A stretch of DNA of 64,000 nt from Vespa crabro (lineage: Eukaryota > Arthropoda > Insecta > Hymenoptera > Vespidae): contig NC_060971.1 of NCBI RefSeq assembly GCF_910589235.1, positions 4,785,826 through 4,849,825 on the forward strand, read 5' to 3'. The notes beneath the pieces were generated by a model. The model was not told where the DNA came from. It worked only from the letters and a program-made list of their open reading frames with translations, and made no database searches. A program made the position numbers and the translations under genes. How positions within the stretch are numbered: position 1 is the stretch's first letter; every line of letters starts with the position of its first letter. Of the stretch, positions 39,682 through 52,125 are shown piece after piece.

Positions 39682-40816
39682 ACAGTTGCTCTATTCCTGC
39701 AAAAATCAACAAAATAAAAAGGCAACAGGTCGACCTTCGATATAGTCCATGTCTCACAGCAACGATCACCTCTCTCTCTTTCTTTCTCTCTTTTTCTTTC
39801 TTACTCTCTCTTTCTCTCTCTCTCTCTTTCTGTCTAGCCATTCTCTTCGTCTCTCTTCAATGTACCTACTGCATCACACCGTAGGCGCTGCGTTGCTAAC
39901 TTTCACGTATCATAATACGCGGTGAAAGAATGTGGTTTCCCTTTCAAATTACAAAATACGTTACACGAACAAGCCACGTTACGGACTTCCTTCACAATTT
40001 CGAATATTCTCAATGCTATTACCCTCTTTCTTCCGTAACGATTAATAATTAAACAAATTGCAAATGCGTATGAGAAAATTTCAAGAAGGATGTTGATTCT
40101 TCGGTTCTCAAATCATGGGGAATCATTACTTGTCTCGATTTAATTCGCGTTTGAACAGTTCAATCGTAACAAGAATAACATTTAGAAAAAATCGAAATAA
40201 CTATAACAATAGTTTCTTTTCTTTTTTTTTTTTTTTTTATTTATTTTTTTAGATAAGAGACGATCGATCGATCGATCGGCTTTCGAATGCGGCGGCGGCG
40301 GCCAAGAGAGCGAAGCCTTGATTAAAATATTGCGTTACGACGGTCGCTAAGATCTGTGCGCTTCGTTTTACCGCGGACGAAAGACGGACTTGACCCGATT
40401 TATCCCATATATCGTATGGATATACACCATTCTAAATATGAATATATCGGTTCGTCGTGGCGCTCCCCCTTGATCTCTCTTTCCGTCTCCCCCTTCTCTT
40501 CTTAATCCCCCCTCCTCCGAATCCCCTTTCTTGATCTCTCGTTAACATCACCGTCGCCATCAACGCCCGGCGTATCGTCTTTCTTCGTCTCATTAAATTA
40601 AACGCGAAAGGATTTATGTGGATTTGGTCGGGACTAAACTGGGCCAGGGATATATATATAACTCTTTTAAGCAAAAACCTATCGATAACAATTAATGCCT
40701 GCCGAACTGAGTATCGTTTTTTTTCCTCTCGTACGTAATCGTACGATCCGCGTTTAGAGATATCCAAATACCTGCCGATCCAATTGCCTGCCCTCGGGGG
40801 GAGGAGGGTGGAAGGG

Positions 40817-40817
<1 letters not shown>

Positions 40818-40851
<34 letters not shown>

Positions 40852-40857
40852 GACGGC
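40818..40857. repeat. (CGGCAA)n repeat
   Basis: Five CGGCAA units followed by CGGCGACGGCG, at the edge of a CpG-rich segment. Confidence 0.9.
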
Positions 40858-41426
40858 GTCTTATACATACCAATTTGCGGGAATTCTTTTACAAGTCTAT
40901 AAAAGTTTTACTCGTTATTAAATAAACGTTCTCGACCAATTGGGTGTAACGATATATATTAATATATCTTAATATTGTTATATCTTAATATTAATATATA
41001 TTAATATATCGCCGACGACGACATTGTTACGATTGAAAAGAAAAAGAAAAAAAAAAAAATGGATCCGTCGAGGGATCCGTTTAAAATCTAAGCGATTGTT
41101 ATCCATGTCAAAGGAGAAAGAGATCACGTTCTTTGATACGATCAGAAAGGGTGCAAACATTAGATAGAAAAAGAGATAAAGATAAATATAGAAATAGAAA
41201 TAGAGAGATAGATAGATAGAGAGAGAACTAGCATGATACGATCAAATTGTCGCGGGACCGGTCTAAGAGCACGTGACAAGCCGATGTAACTGTGGCAATG
41301 TAAGTATAGGCACATATGCCGCAAATACGAAAAATCGATGTCACGGAATTCATTTCGAGTTTGAAAGACACACGTATCACTTCGATGGGTGGTACCCAGA
41401 GAGTTCTAAACTCCCTTTCTCCCTCA

Positions 41427-41432
41427 TTTATT
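41427..41432 (-). terminator. Poly(A) signal of BCKDHB
   Basis: TTTATT on the plus strand reads AATAAA on the minus strand, about 40 nt past the BCKDHB stop codon (41471-41473). This implies a very short 3' UTR. Confidence 0.6.
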
Positions 41433-41470
41433 CCAGCCTTTCATCCACATTCATAGACGGAGGCGATCTT

Positions 41471-42981
41471 TCAATAGTCAAGGCTCTTTTTAACTGCGGC
41501 GAAACAACGCCATTTGTCCGGTAAATATAAATTCTCGAAAATGTGTGGAAATGGTGTGTCCCAACCGGTGATCCTCATAATCGGTGCCTCCAAATTTAAG
41601 AAACATTCCTCCTGCGTTATAATATTAGCAAATATTAATTTTCTTATAAAACAAAATTATTATGATAATTATTGTAATAGTAAGCGATGTTATAGTTAAG
41701 ATTTAAAAAACATTTATTTTAACAAGGAATTTAATTAGGTAATACGCTTTTAAACGTTCGAAAGATGAAATAACTCTTTCTTTATAATTATCTTTAATAT
41801 ATATATATCGATATGAAAACGCGGTATAATTTCGAAGTCATAAGAAGAAATTCAACGTCTGGTAATTAATTTTATTACCGCTAATTGCACTCAATTGCGA
41901 TGATCAAAGACATTAACAATCGTAGCGTAGCGTACGTTGCCCCGAAGAATGAGAGAAAAAAGAGAGAGAGAGAGAGAGAAAAAATTCTATCTCATTGTGC
42001 AATGACATTTAGGATATCTATGTACATATTTATTATTCTATAATCTCGAAATTGAATCTCTCTCTTTCTCTCTCAACATCTGATCGTAGATAGTAACATT
42101 TCACAGTATCTAGTTAACGCAATAAAGAAAATGAATTAGCTAAGGAGTAAAACAAATTGTCTTTTATCGAATCAATCATATTGATCATAATCATATGAAA
42201 ATAAAAAATAATTATTTTTACCTGAATACGAGCCGCTATTTCCGCCCCAAAACCATTGGTCCTTGGTGCTTCGTGCGCAACGATGACACGTCCGGTCTTC
42301 CTCACGGACTTCGATGAAAAGATGCACAAAACAAAACAAAAAAAAAAAAAAAAGATAAAAAATATATAATATTAATTGACAATGAGAAAAAAAAATATAT
42401 ATATAAAGAAGAGAAAGTTCTTAGATGATAATTCAATTAGCAACGTGTATAATATCCATAGATTAATATTTATATACGTGGATATCCAGATACACCAACG
42501 TTAGATACATACGTATGTACGTCGGACGTGCGATCAAATTATCATCATGATTTACGATTTGTGTTCAATCCATCATAATAATTTATTTATATGGAAGGGG
42601 ACAGATGTTAAATGGCGCATTAACACCATAGCCGGTATTACATATTATCGATAATCAAATCGGATAGGAACACCGTACAACCTAACTGCCGGTGTTCAAT
42701 TTACAAAGTTTAAAAACACGTTGTTGTACCTAGATAAGTAATTAAGACGCACTCTCTTATGATAGTATATACGTACATGTACGTACGTGAGTTCCTATAT
42801 TGTATAGATATAACACGATTAATACTTGTAAATCATTAACAAAACCGATTGGAAAGTGCGTTATGGCGCGTGCACGCGACGCGATTCTTGGCATAAAATC
42901 ACATCGATAATTTACCCAAGGCTGATCCCGAGCATGGATTACGCGAAACTTCATCCGATTTAGCGTAATTAAGACTCATGG

Positions 42982-43024
<43 letters not shown>

Positions 43025-43612
43025 TAGATAGATAGATAGGTAGAGTCGCCTACAATTGGATTATCAGAATACTACGAGGCAATTTATATTTTTGAAGCCT
43101 GTCAGCGTTGCTTTCTACGTCATCAACGACGCACATACTTATACAGATCTATCGAACGAACACACATACATACATACATATACAGACACACAATTATGCA
43201 TGCACACATGCACACACGATACCTTTCTTTAATCATTCTTTATCCTTAATGACACCTTTGTAAATTGCACTTCCTTAATAATCTCTCTGTATTTGTTCAA
43301 ATAACGCGATAATAATGACGAATTCTTTCTTCTTTCTTTCTTTCTTTCAACTCGCCGATAAAGACAGATTTTTATTCTGAATGAATATCTTTTAATAAAA
43401 ATCAAAAGAAATACAACTGATATTAATATCCACACTATTAGATCGTATATATTGTGAGTGTTAAGTATGTAAGGTGGAACGAATGAATCGTATAATTATA
43501 CGCGTTCATAGATAAGGATATTAAGAGAAAAAAAGGAAAATAACAAGAGAGAGAGAGAGAGAGAGAGAAAGAGAAAGAAAGGAAAAGAAAAAAGAAATCA
43601 TATATAGGCAAG

Positions 43613-43659
<47 letters not shown>

Positions 43660-44924
43660 ATACGAGTAAAAATTATACATCGTAAATGCGAAAGTTTATT
43701 GGCGAGATATTTTAACGTTTCGGTCGAGATAGTTCAGCCATATTCATCCAACAACGAACGACGGTCTACGTTCTAACGTGCGCGCGCGCACGCTCGCTCA
43801 TGGAGACATTACGCAAGATGGAGAACACGTGGAACGGGAAAGATAGAGTCCTTATAAACGCCGAGCGTTCGATCGCGGATCTCGAGCTATCTGAGCAGGC
43901 TGATTTCGTTCTGAAGACGCAAGAAACACGTGCTCTTTCTCACCTTCTCTCTCTCTCTCTCTCTCTCTTTTTCTATTTCTATTGCTGTTGTTGAAGAGAG
44001 ACCTAATCTTCCGATTAGCAACCTTCTCGATGAGCCTTCGAAACAGTTTCTTGGTTGCGCAAACTAACAGTCCGTGGACTCGTCGAAGTATCGAGAGAAA
44101 GAAACGAGAGATTTAACCACGAATATCTCTATGAATTTACCAACGAAACGAACTTTCCAATTACGATCTGCATCGCTGGACGTCAGTCCAAAGGATAATG
44201 CTTGAACCCTGGCCTACGTAAATATTTCCTTTTCTTGACGCTATTAATTATACTATTATTATAGTTTGAAGCTCGAATATTGTGAGATTGTGTGTTGTGA
44301 AGGAGAAAAAAAAAGTAAAAAGAAAAAAAATATATATATACTTATATGAAAATAATATATATATATATATATATGAAATGATAAAAAAAAATTTCAAATG
44401 ATTTTGTCTAATATGTATATAATGGGTATAATATTTGTTTATCGTAGAATTCATTTATACGTGACATTGCATCGTTTTGTATGTAAATTAAGAATTAGAT
44501 CGGAATTGGATTACCTTGCAAACTAGTTCTGCATCCCAAGGTATAATGGAAAGAAGGTCTATCACCTCGCAAGATGCACCGAGCTTTTCTTCGACGATAT
44601 CGGCTGTTTCTAATAGTACATGCACCTGCGTACCCCATCCTATGAGAGTCACATCTTTTCCTATGTTAAAATAGAAATTTATTATTAATAGTATATGTGT
44701 CTGTGTGCGTGTGCGTGTATTTCCATGTATAAAACCTATACAAACGTATATTTATATTACGTATGTGTATATATATATATATATATATATGGTAGGCCAA
44801 AAGTTCTTAGATTTTTGTTAAAAGAATTTTTTTAGAATTAGTTTTTATTAAACTTAATTAGACTTTTTTTCTGGTTAAAATACAAAATATAAAATACAAA
44901 TCTAGGAACTTTTAACCCACCCTG

Positions 44925-44964
<40 letters not shown>

Positions 44965-45796
44965 TATAAAATAATGTATATATATAAATAAATAAATGTA
45001 TAGATAGAATTACCTTCTTTTACTATTTCTCCTTTACCAATTTCAATTTTATAATGTCCAACTGGTACCTCGTCAACAGCTGTACGATAAAGGACCTTTG
45101 GTTCGAAGATTATACAAGGATCTGGTTCCTCAATGGAACTCAATAAAAGTCCTTTCGCTTGTACGGGTCCTCGTGGTATTACGATCTATAAAAGAAACAA
45201 TATGAGATTAGTGATCTATTCGAAAGAAATCAGGATCACCGTAAAATAAAATAAAAAGAAAAGAGGAAGATATAATGTAATAGAAAATTCATTGAGATTT
45301 CCATTTTCTTTATTTCTTTCTTTATTTCTTTCTTTCTTTCTTTCTTTCTTCCTTTCCTTCTTTTTTTTTTTCTTTTTTAACTGAAACAAACGATATGTTT
45401 TCTTTTTTATTTCCGCAAAAATACATTTCTGATATAATACAATTACTCATTCGCGAGAACACTATAGATGCACATTTATTGCATGCTGTTTACATGTGTA
45501 CAACACGTGTATATATGTATGTAATACATATCTCTCTCTCTCTATATATATATAGATCTCTATGAATCTATATAAGTTAGCATATATGACTAATATATAG
45601 ATATAAGATATGTGCATAGATGTAATATTATATGAGTATATAGATATATATATATATAAGAAAAATATATATAATGTAATATTATATGTGTGTATAGATG
45701 TAAAAAAATATATACATATGTATTATTTGTGTATGTGTAGAACAAACTGTACCATACATACACACATGTGCACGCGTATTATTATATATATATATA

Positions 45797-45859
<63 letters not shown>

Positions 45860-48147
45860 CGTAGAAAACTTTCTTCATGCATAGATAAAGCACGCGTCGT
45901 CTTACAATATTCATGGAATTTCTTGTTCAAAGTTAAAGGCCTTTACTGATAGAGGAAAATGTCTTTGAAAGAAGAAGGATGAGAGTCGTTGAAAGTATTT
46001 TACAAGGATATCGCCAAAGAACATCTAAGATCATACTTTTTTCCAGTTAATTATTAAATACTATGATTGATATTATTCATCCAACGTAAAATCTTAGAAA
46101 ATTATCTCGAACGAAGTTCTTACATTTTCTAAATTATTTTATTATTATCATAATCGTCATAGCGAATATTAATCTAGAAAAATATATATGTATATATGTA
46201 TGTATAAATTGATATTATTTTTCGTTAAATTTCTTTAAGCACTTTGATCTATCCGTTCCGCCATCTGCATTTTTATACGACGATTTTCTGCATTACCACG
46301 CAAACGTATATTCTTATAGTATCGACATCTACCAACAATTTTAGTAAATTGTTACGTAACGGGTTATGTCGGTCGATAAAACAGATTTCAAAAGATGATA
46401 GATTTTATTTATCTTAAACAGATTATCTTAAACAGATAATCGATATAAATGTTTTTATAAATTAAACGTATAAATTGTTTAAACAAAGAATTGTTTAAAC
46501 TTCGAAATAATCTTCTTAACAGGATCGCCTTGATTTACTATGTCATTTCCGTGTCGTTTCCGTGCCATATCCGCGTCGTGTACGTTTAACTCACGGATGT
46601 AATTATTAAACTCCATATGAAATAACGCCAGAATCCCGACGAAATACATTGTAGGAATTAATAGAAGTACCAATGTTAGAAATAAAAAGAAAAAAAGAAA
46701 AACCTGCGACGAGATGAACGCTGTCTAATAAATTTTTTTTTTTTCTTCTTTATTTCATTGTTGTCCAAAAATATTCTAAAACGTCTGAAATTTACGAAGG
46801 TCATTTGGTTTTTATTAAAATTTTAATTTAACATAACGAATGCCAATTTTCTTTTTTTTCTGTTTTCTTCATGAACGAGTATAATGCAAAATATTATGAA
46901 CTCTTTAATTACGATGAGTATATATATTTGTCGTACATATTATTAACAGATTTTAACACATATGCGACGAACGATATATCAATTGATATAAAATTGCTTA
47001 CATAAGTGATTACGTATGGTGTCTATGAATGAATTGAATGAATCAAAAAAAAGAAAAAAAAGAAAAAAGAAAAAAAGAAAGAAAAAAAAACGTTTTTTCT
47101 TTAACGACCTACGATAGAGCCTAATTAACGAAAATGTTTCGATGAATATTTTACATTTCGAACGATGGATAATGTCATATGTGATTTAATATTATAATCA
47201 TCATTCTATACGAGGTTAATGTATCGTGCACGCATGTATATGTTTACATAATTACATAAAATATATAATCTTTCAATTATAGTAATTGTAAATTAGAAAT
47301 TGAATGTATTAGAAAATTATTATTGAAAAACGTAACACATCGAGCGATAAGAAAAAAATGACGAAAAAATATTACGAAATCAGTCAACAATTATCGTAAC
47401 ATCATTAATTTCAATAGACTATAAAGATATGTATTGTTACAGTATATAAAGAGTGAAAAAAAATAAAGTTATATAACACGATGTTAAAGTAGAAATTTCT
47501 ATTACCTACTGTTTTATCATAGTTTACTGCTCTGTCGGTAACAATGATATTATTTACATATACACGGTATAATAGATGTTTCTTCTTGTTTTTACTTTTA
47601 TTGCAAATATTATAAATAAATACGCACCTTTAATCCAGGCGTGTGAGCGAAGTAAGCTTCTGGACTTTGAGAATGATAAAGTCCTCCGTGTCCTACCGCA
47701 CCGCAAGGTGTACGAATCGTTAATTTTCCGCAATCGAACATTCCGCCGCTTCTGTATCTGCATTTTGCCGCTTCATTAACTAACTGACAATAACAAAATA
47801 AAAATTGTATTTGAAACGTAAATCCGTTAAAAAGAGAAAGAGAAAAAAAAGAAAACAAAGATATAATAATTCCAATATATTTAATCACCTGATCAAATGC
47901 AGGAAATATATAATCAGCAAATTGAATTTCTGCAATGGCGGTTGCACCGCAGTTCGCCAAACCTATACCAAAACCTGCGATACCTTGTTCGGATAATGGG
48001 GTGTTGAATACTCGATCGGAACCATAACGTTCTTGAAGTCCTACGGTGCAACGAAATACACCACCGAATGCAACGTCCTCGCCGAATATTACTGCATTAA
48101 AAAGTAGAAAAAGAAAAAAAATTGACTAAAAGAAGATAAATATGTAG

Positions 48148-48190
<43 letters not shown>

Positions 48191-48715
48191 CTATACAATT
48201 ATAATAACCTACGTACATAGTTTATCGACAATGTTAATGTATTCTCTTATCAGTATTTTTTTTTAATAAATTTTTCATTCTCTCCTATCATTATTACTTT
48301 TTATTATCGAATGCATATGTTTCTTATTAAAATGCATCATCATCATCATCACCATCATTATCATCATTATTATTAACATTCTTGGAAATATTCTGCTGTT
48401 ATCAGTCTTTCCAAGGTTTTGTTTTAAGCAATAACAAGCGCAAACAATCAGTTTTCGATAGTATAATTGATTAAAGTTCATATTAAATTCATTTATGTAA
48501 AAGAAAAGAAAAAAAGAGAAATAAATATTCACCTGCGGATGTGTCCTTTTTCAAAGTAATGTCCAAAGCTTGATTTATAGCTTGATACATATTCAATTTT
48601 TCGGTCTTACCTAAGAATAGTACATAATTAATTCGTTAGAATGCGCATGTGTATACGTATTTAAATCGTACAAGGTACGAAGTTCGTATTCGAATTCGTA
48701 CTCATTTTGTATAAT

Positions 48716-48746
<31 letters not shown>

Positions 48747-49127
48747 ACAAAGAAAATTAAAATAAATATTGAAAATATTTTATCCAACGTTAACATGAAA
48801 GCAGTATGAGAAAAAAAAAAAAAAGAAAAAAGAAAAGCACATATGTACATCGAACATTTTATATTATTTTTATTACTAATCGACACAATTTATAAATTTG
48901 TTTTTAAATAATAATTATTAAAAAGATCTTTCTTCAATAATGAAACAACACAGATAGAATGTTTTTAATGAAACTTTCATTTAAAATTCAATGATTTACT
49001 CACGCTCTGATACAAGCGACCTTGTATTTGGGTAAAATTTAAAATGCACATTTCTAATATGTTTCTTTCTTGCAGCAGGTAGCTTTAATAATTTCCTTGA
49101 CGTTCGAAAGACAAACGTAAATATCAT
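41471..49127 (-). CDS. BCKDHB: Branched-chain 2-oxoacid dehydrogenase E1 subunit beta, mitochondrial (8 exons, 368 aa)
   Basis: Coding exons read on the minus strand are 49004-49127, 48533-48610, 47889-48091, 47628-47783, 45014-45185, 44515-44660, 42222-42308 and 41471-41611. All introns are GT-AG and phases agree; the exons sum to 1107 nt. The product is the beta subunit of the thiamine-diphosphate E1 heterotetramer that decarboxylates the keto acids of leucine, isoleucine and valine in the mitochondrial matrix. The first ~40 residues are Arg/Lys-rich and lack acidic residues until E41 (MIFTFVFRTSRKLLK...), as in a mitochondrial presequence. Then come VIFGEDVAFGGVFRC, ATAIAEIQFADYIFPAFDQ, GHGGLYHSQSPEAYFAH, IIFEPKVLYR, VIVAHEAPRTNGF and the C-terminal GWDTPFPHIFE block of E1-beta proteins. 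Human BCKDHB is 392 aa, so length is as expected. Introns 4 and 6 exceed 2 kb; intron 5 carries a small inverted-repeat element. Identification is by remembered family sequence, not a search. Confidence 0.95.
42309..44514 (-). other. BCKDHB intron 6 (2.2 kb) with an internal CpG island-like patch
   Basis: Contains a GAAA tract (42,979-43,015), GA and TA repeats (43,549-43,650) and, at 43,690-44,220, ordinary-complexity CpG-rich sequence with a CGCGCGCGCACG run. Within that patch a plus-strand frame starts METLRKMENTWNGKDRVLIN at 43800 and runs into a CT repeat. This could be a nested promoter or conserved intronic element. Confidence 0.6.
44791..44924. mobile_element. Short mariner-like MITE in BCKDHB intron 5
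   Basis: About 134 bp flanked by TA repeats. The left end reads GGTAGGCCAAAAGTTCTTAG; the right end, read inward on the other strand, is CAGGGTGGGTTAAAAGTTCC followed by TAGATTT. The inner arms share AAAAGTTC-TAGATTT with one mismatch. The interior is A/T-rich and has no coding capacity. The ends resemble mariner/Tc1 termini, which insert at TA. The TA microsatellite context makes the target duplication impossible to define exactly. Confidence 0.6.
45186..47627 (-). other. BCKDHB intron 4 (2.4 kb)
   Basis: AT-rich with a 53-bp TA tract (45803-45855) and A-rich runs (47046-47088). Near 46,530-46,575 there are four loose ~11-bp repeats of the form GTCATTTCC. No nested gene is supported. Confidence 0.8.
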
Positions 49128-49665
49128 TCTATAGTATTATTGATATACTACTAAATAGAGAGATAACGACAATAAATAGTAATAAGACGATAACGATATC
49201 TTTTATCTTACACAATACTATATCAACACATAGTCTATTCTAATATTCAAAAGAATTTCGTAACTGAGAATATTTTGAAAGAAAGAACATACGATACGAC
49301 ACGACGGAAACATACGAAGCTGTTCGTTATTGGATATCCAATCGACTACTGATTTATAAAGCGTTCGTCTCAAAGAAATATACTTCATTTAAGTTTATCA
49401 TCCTAACATTTATTAGGTTTATCATCGTAACATTTCGTTTATCGTTCTTTCGAACGGCGAATTAGTCATTCATATAATCGTTCAATGTAAGAAACGTAAT
49501 AAAACGAAATGAAATAAAATGAAACGAAAATTTCAGATTTTCCCTTCTTTCTAATATCACATTCGATTTAACTTTAGTGAAAAATCTGAAATGATATATT
49601 TTCTCTATATATCCTGGTTTTTTCTTTTTCTTTTCTTTTTTTTTTGCACGTCATTCACAATTCAC

Positions 49666-49768
<103 letters not shown>

Positions 49769-49878
49769 CGGATGTATAATACATATAGTTTATTGCGAAC
49801 ATAATATTATTTCTCTAAATAATATTGCGTATTGTTCTGTAGAAACATTAGTTTATCGTTTTAATAAATTAGAAAAGA

Positions 49879-49884
49879 TTTATT
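49879..49884 (-). terminator. Poly(A) signal of mLST8
   Basis: AATAAA on the minus strand begins about 24 nt beyond the TAA stop at 49908-49910. It is the nearest canonical signal. Confidence 0.6.
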
Positions 49885-49907
49885 CTATACACCTTTCGTT
49901 TCAGCTA

Positions 49908-51373
49908 TTAAGCCGTCGTCGTTACAGCTTCTTCATAAAATACCAATGCGGTTACTGCTTTTTGATGGCCTTTATACTCGCGTTCTATCGCTCCAGTTGT
50001 AACGTTCCATAATCTTGCAATGCCATCAGAAGAAGCTAAACAAAATGATAATATTAAAGTCTATTCTATCGAATTTTTAGCATTATCTATAATACTTGTA
50101 CCAGTGAATACATATTGTGAATCTGCACTGAAAGCTGCATCCCAAACCCAACGTTTTGCTTCGTGTTGCAATACCTGTATCTCTGAGAAATCCGTAGTTT
50201 TCCATACTCTAGCGGTTTGATCAGCAGACGTAGTCACGAGCAGGCTAAATATATAAAATCTACTTTTTTCTTTTCTTTTTCTTTATTAACAAATATAAAA
50301 TCGATGAATTGAATTTTTACTTACGTAGAATCGGGACTAAATTTACAACGTAATCCATAACGATTATGAGCCAAAAGTTTATGGCGAGGAATAGGTTTGG
50401 TTGGTTCCTCTCCAATACCTCCTGTTAGAGTCCAGACGTAACAATGACCTTTATTATTTACAGCAGCCATATATGTACCATCTTGATTTATTGCAATATC
50501 TTGTATAGAAGCTTCAGTTTCTGGTATCTATAAAGAGAAAAATTTGTTGTTAGAAATATATACTTGGTATTTATCTAAATAAAAAGAGAAAATTATTAAA
50601 TTATAATTATTGCCGTACCAATTGTTCATTATGATCCGAACGAAGATCCCATAAATGTATAACGCCACTTTGATCGCCGACTATTAATTCTGCTTGATTA
50701 GGATGCAAGCATACACAATTTACAGGAGCAGAGACTTGAAATATTCTTTGACATTTACCATTATAATATCTGAAATACAATTAAATATTAATTCCACATA
50801 TATTTATCTACAAATGAATTTTCTAAAATTATTTAATATACCTAAGATCCCATATACGTGCAGAACAATCCTCACCTCCGGTATACATCCATTTACCTTC
50901 TTCCTATAAGAATTAACAATTATAATTTATTAAGGATACAATAACATTCAATTACTTTTTTATATTTCAATTATTCTAATGTTCTGTCATACCTGAAAGC
51001 CAAAACCGCTGACATTTTTGGAACCTCCTTCGTAAGTAATAATTGGATTTGGATCATTTGCTCCTAAATCGTACATGCGAATATGTTGATATCCTGCTGC
51101 GCCTATAAAATACTTATCAGGTGTAATATCTAGGGCATTTACTTGCTAAAATTTATTGAGGAAAAATATTGTTATTGACGTAATGAAGGTAAGATAAAAA
51201 TTATCGAATAAAGACTAATTTATTCTTAACGTAATAGAATAAAAGGATACAAATTCTGTTTCTGTAAAAGTACGTTTGCAATTCCCTGTATGCGGTTGCC
51301 ATAATTTTATAGTATGATCATAACCTCCTGTTGCAAAAATTACTTGATTACTAGTTCCATTATTCATAATCAT
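49908..51373 (-). CDS. mLST8: mLST8 / GbetaL, WD40 subunit of TOR complexes (7 coding exons, 320 aa)
   Basis: Coding exons on the minus strand are 51251-51373, 50993-51145, 50842-50903, 50619-50769, 50325-50527, 50102-50244 and 49908-50035. All are GT-AG with matching phases; total 963 nt. The product is the seven-bladed WD40 propeller that binds the TOR kinase domain in TORC1 and TORC2. Blades visible in order include VIFATGGYDHTIKLW, AAGYQHIRMYDL, YTGGEDCSARIWDL, LIVGDQSGVIHLWDL, MAAVNNKGHCYVWTLTGG, VTTSADQTARVW and SSDGIARLWNV, then EREYKGHQKAVTALVF before the stop. Human mLST8 is 326 aa. The chosen ATG starts MIMNNGTSNQ; the third-codon ATG could also serve. A TAG just before the ATG doubles as a possible acceptor for a 5'-UTR intron. 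It is divergent from NVL across a shared promoter region. Confidence 0.95.
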
Positions 51374-51449
51374 CTAAATATGAAGAAAAAAAACATAAAT
51401 TATTAATCGATCAAATAGATTGAAAATATTGTCATTAACTTTTATTTAC

Positions 51450-51520
51450 CTGGATGAATTCAAACTTAAAATGAGATCATTAAGAATCAACTATACTGTA
51501 CATAAGTGTATACTTCTTTT
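51450..51520 (-). other. Probable non-coding first exon of mLST8 (5' UTR)
   Basis: On the minus strand GAATTCATCCAG is followed by gtaaataa at 51449, a good donor. An acceptor-like tttag abuts the start ATG at 51373. This implies a ~75-nt 5'-UTR intron (51374-51449). The upstream exon boundary cannot be fixed, so 51520 is only indicative. Confidence 0.45.
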
Positions 51521-52125
51521 TGTTATCGCCAACAAAATCAGAATGAAATTTTATTTTTAATCTTTTAAGATATTCTTTAAAATCAATTAATCCAATTAAA
51601 TAGATTTCGCTAATAAATTTATTTAAAAAATATCTTGAATTTTAATAAAGTTTACTATAACAACGGTTCTCTATCTTTGATACCGAAGGAGTCCTAGAAT
51701 TTCACTTTGAGAACCACTGCACCAACAGTTCGATTCCTCTGATTGGTCCATTTAACAAAGTCCCATAAATTAAACAAATCTTTGATTCGTTCATTTTTTC
51801 TTGTCATTCAATTAATAAAATGAAATGAACGTATAAATATAATATTTTGAAATTATTTGTAATACAATTTAATAAATCAATTCGTAAATATAAGCTGAAT
51901 ATATTGATTTGTCCAAATGATCACAAGTTGCACAAATTTTACTATAAAAGCCGCGTAAGATGCAATTTTTAGTGATTATCATCAGTTTGGTGGTATGATC
52001 AGTAGCGTATCTATGCGTCTTTATGAAGCGTGTAAAATAACAGGGAATATAAAAGATAACTTATATGTAAAGCTAATTCTTTGAAATAGTTGTGCCTGCT
52101 GGTTCGACGGTAAACCTTAACAAAA
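51521..52125. promoter_or_regulatory. Bidirectional promoter region, mLST8 / NVL
   Basis: About 600 bp separate the divergent mLST8 and NVL 5' ends. It contains a CCAAT-type element, TCTGATTGGTC, at 51738-51748 that recurs in the Aurora upstream region. The half nearest mLST8 is AT-rich with several AATTTAAT-like runs. No TATA box is clear. Confidence 0.55.

Larger units (their letters stand above)
35201..41470. other. Gene-free, microsatellite-rich, up to the BCKDHB 3' end
   Basis: Long TA tracts (35475-35530, 36034-36082, 37113-37140, 37267-37291), GT (36321-36340), poly(A) (37506-37522, 37551-37566) and CT (38299-38336, 39367-39388). CpG-rich segment 40,260-40,860 starts with CGATCGATCGATCGATCGG and ends with (CGGCAA)n at 40818-40857. 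An AT-rich near-palindrome lies at 40950-41012. A 111-codon minus frame (40432-40767) is unrecognised and unsupported by splice sites. Confidence 0.65.

Noticed and set aside
40432..40767. 111-codon minus-strand frame
   Set aside because: Basic, low-complexity second half (GGGG, KKRRGRRK), no domain and no convincing splice site. Kept only as part of the CpG-rich segment description.
41273..41524. 83-codon plus-strand frame
   Set aside because: It is the antisense shadow of the last BCKDHB exon and its 3' UTR.
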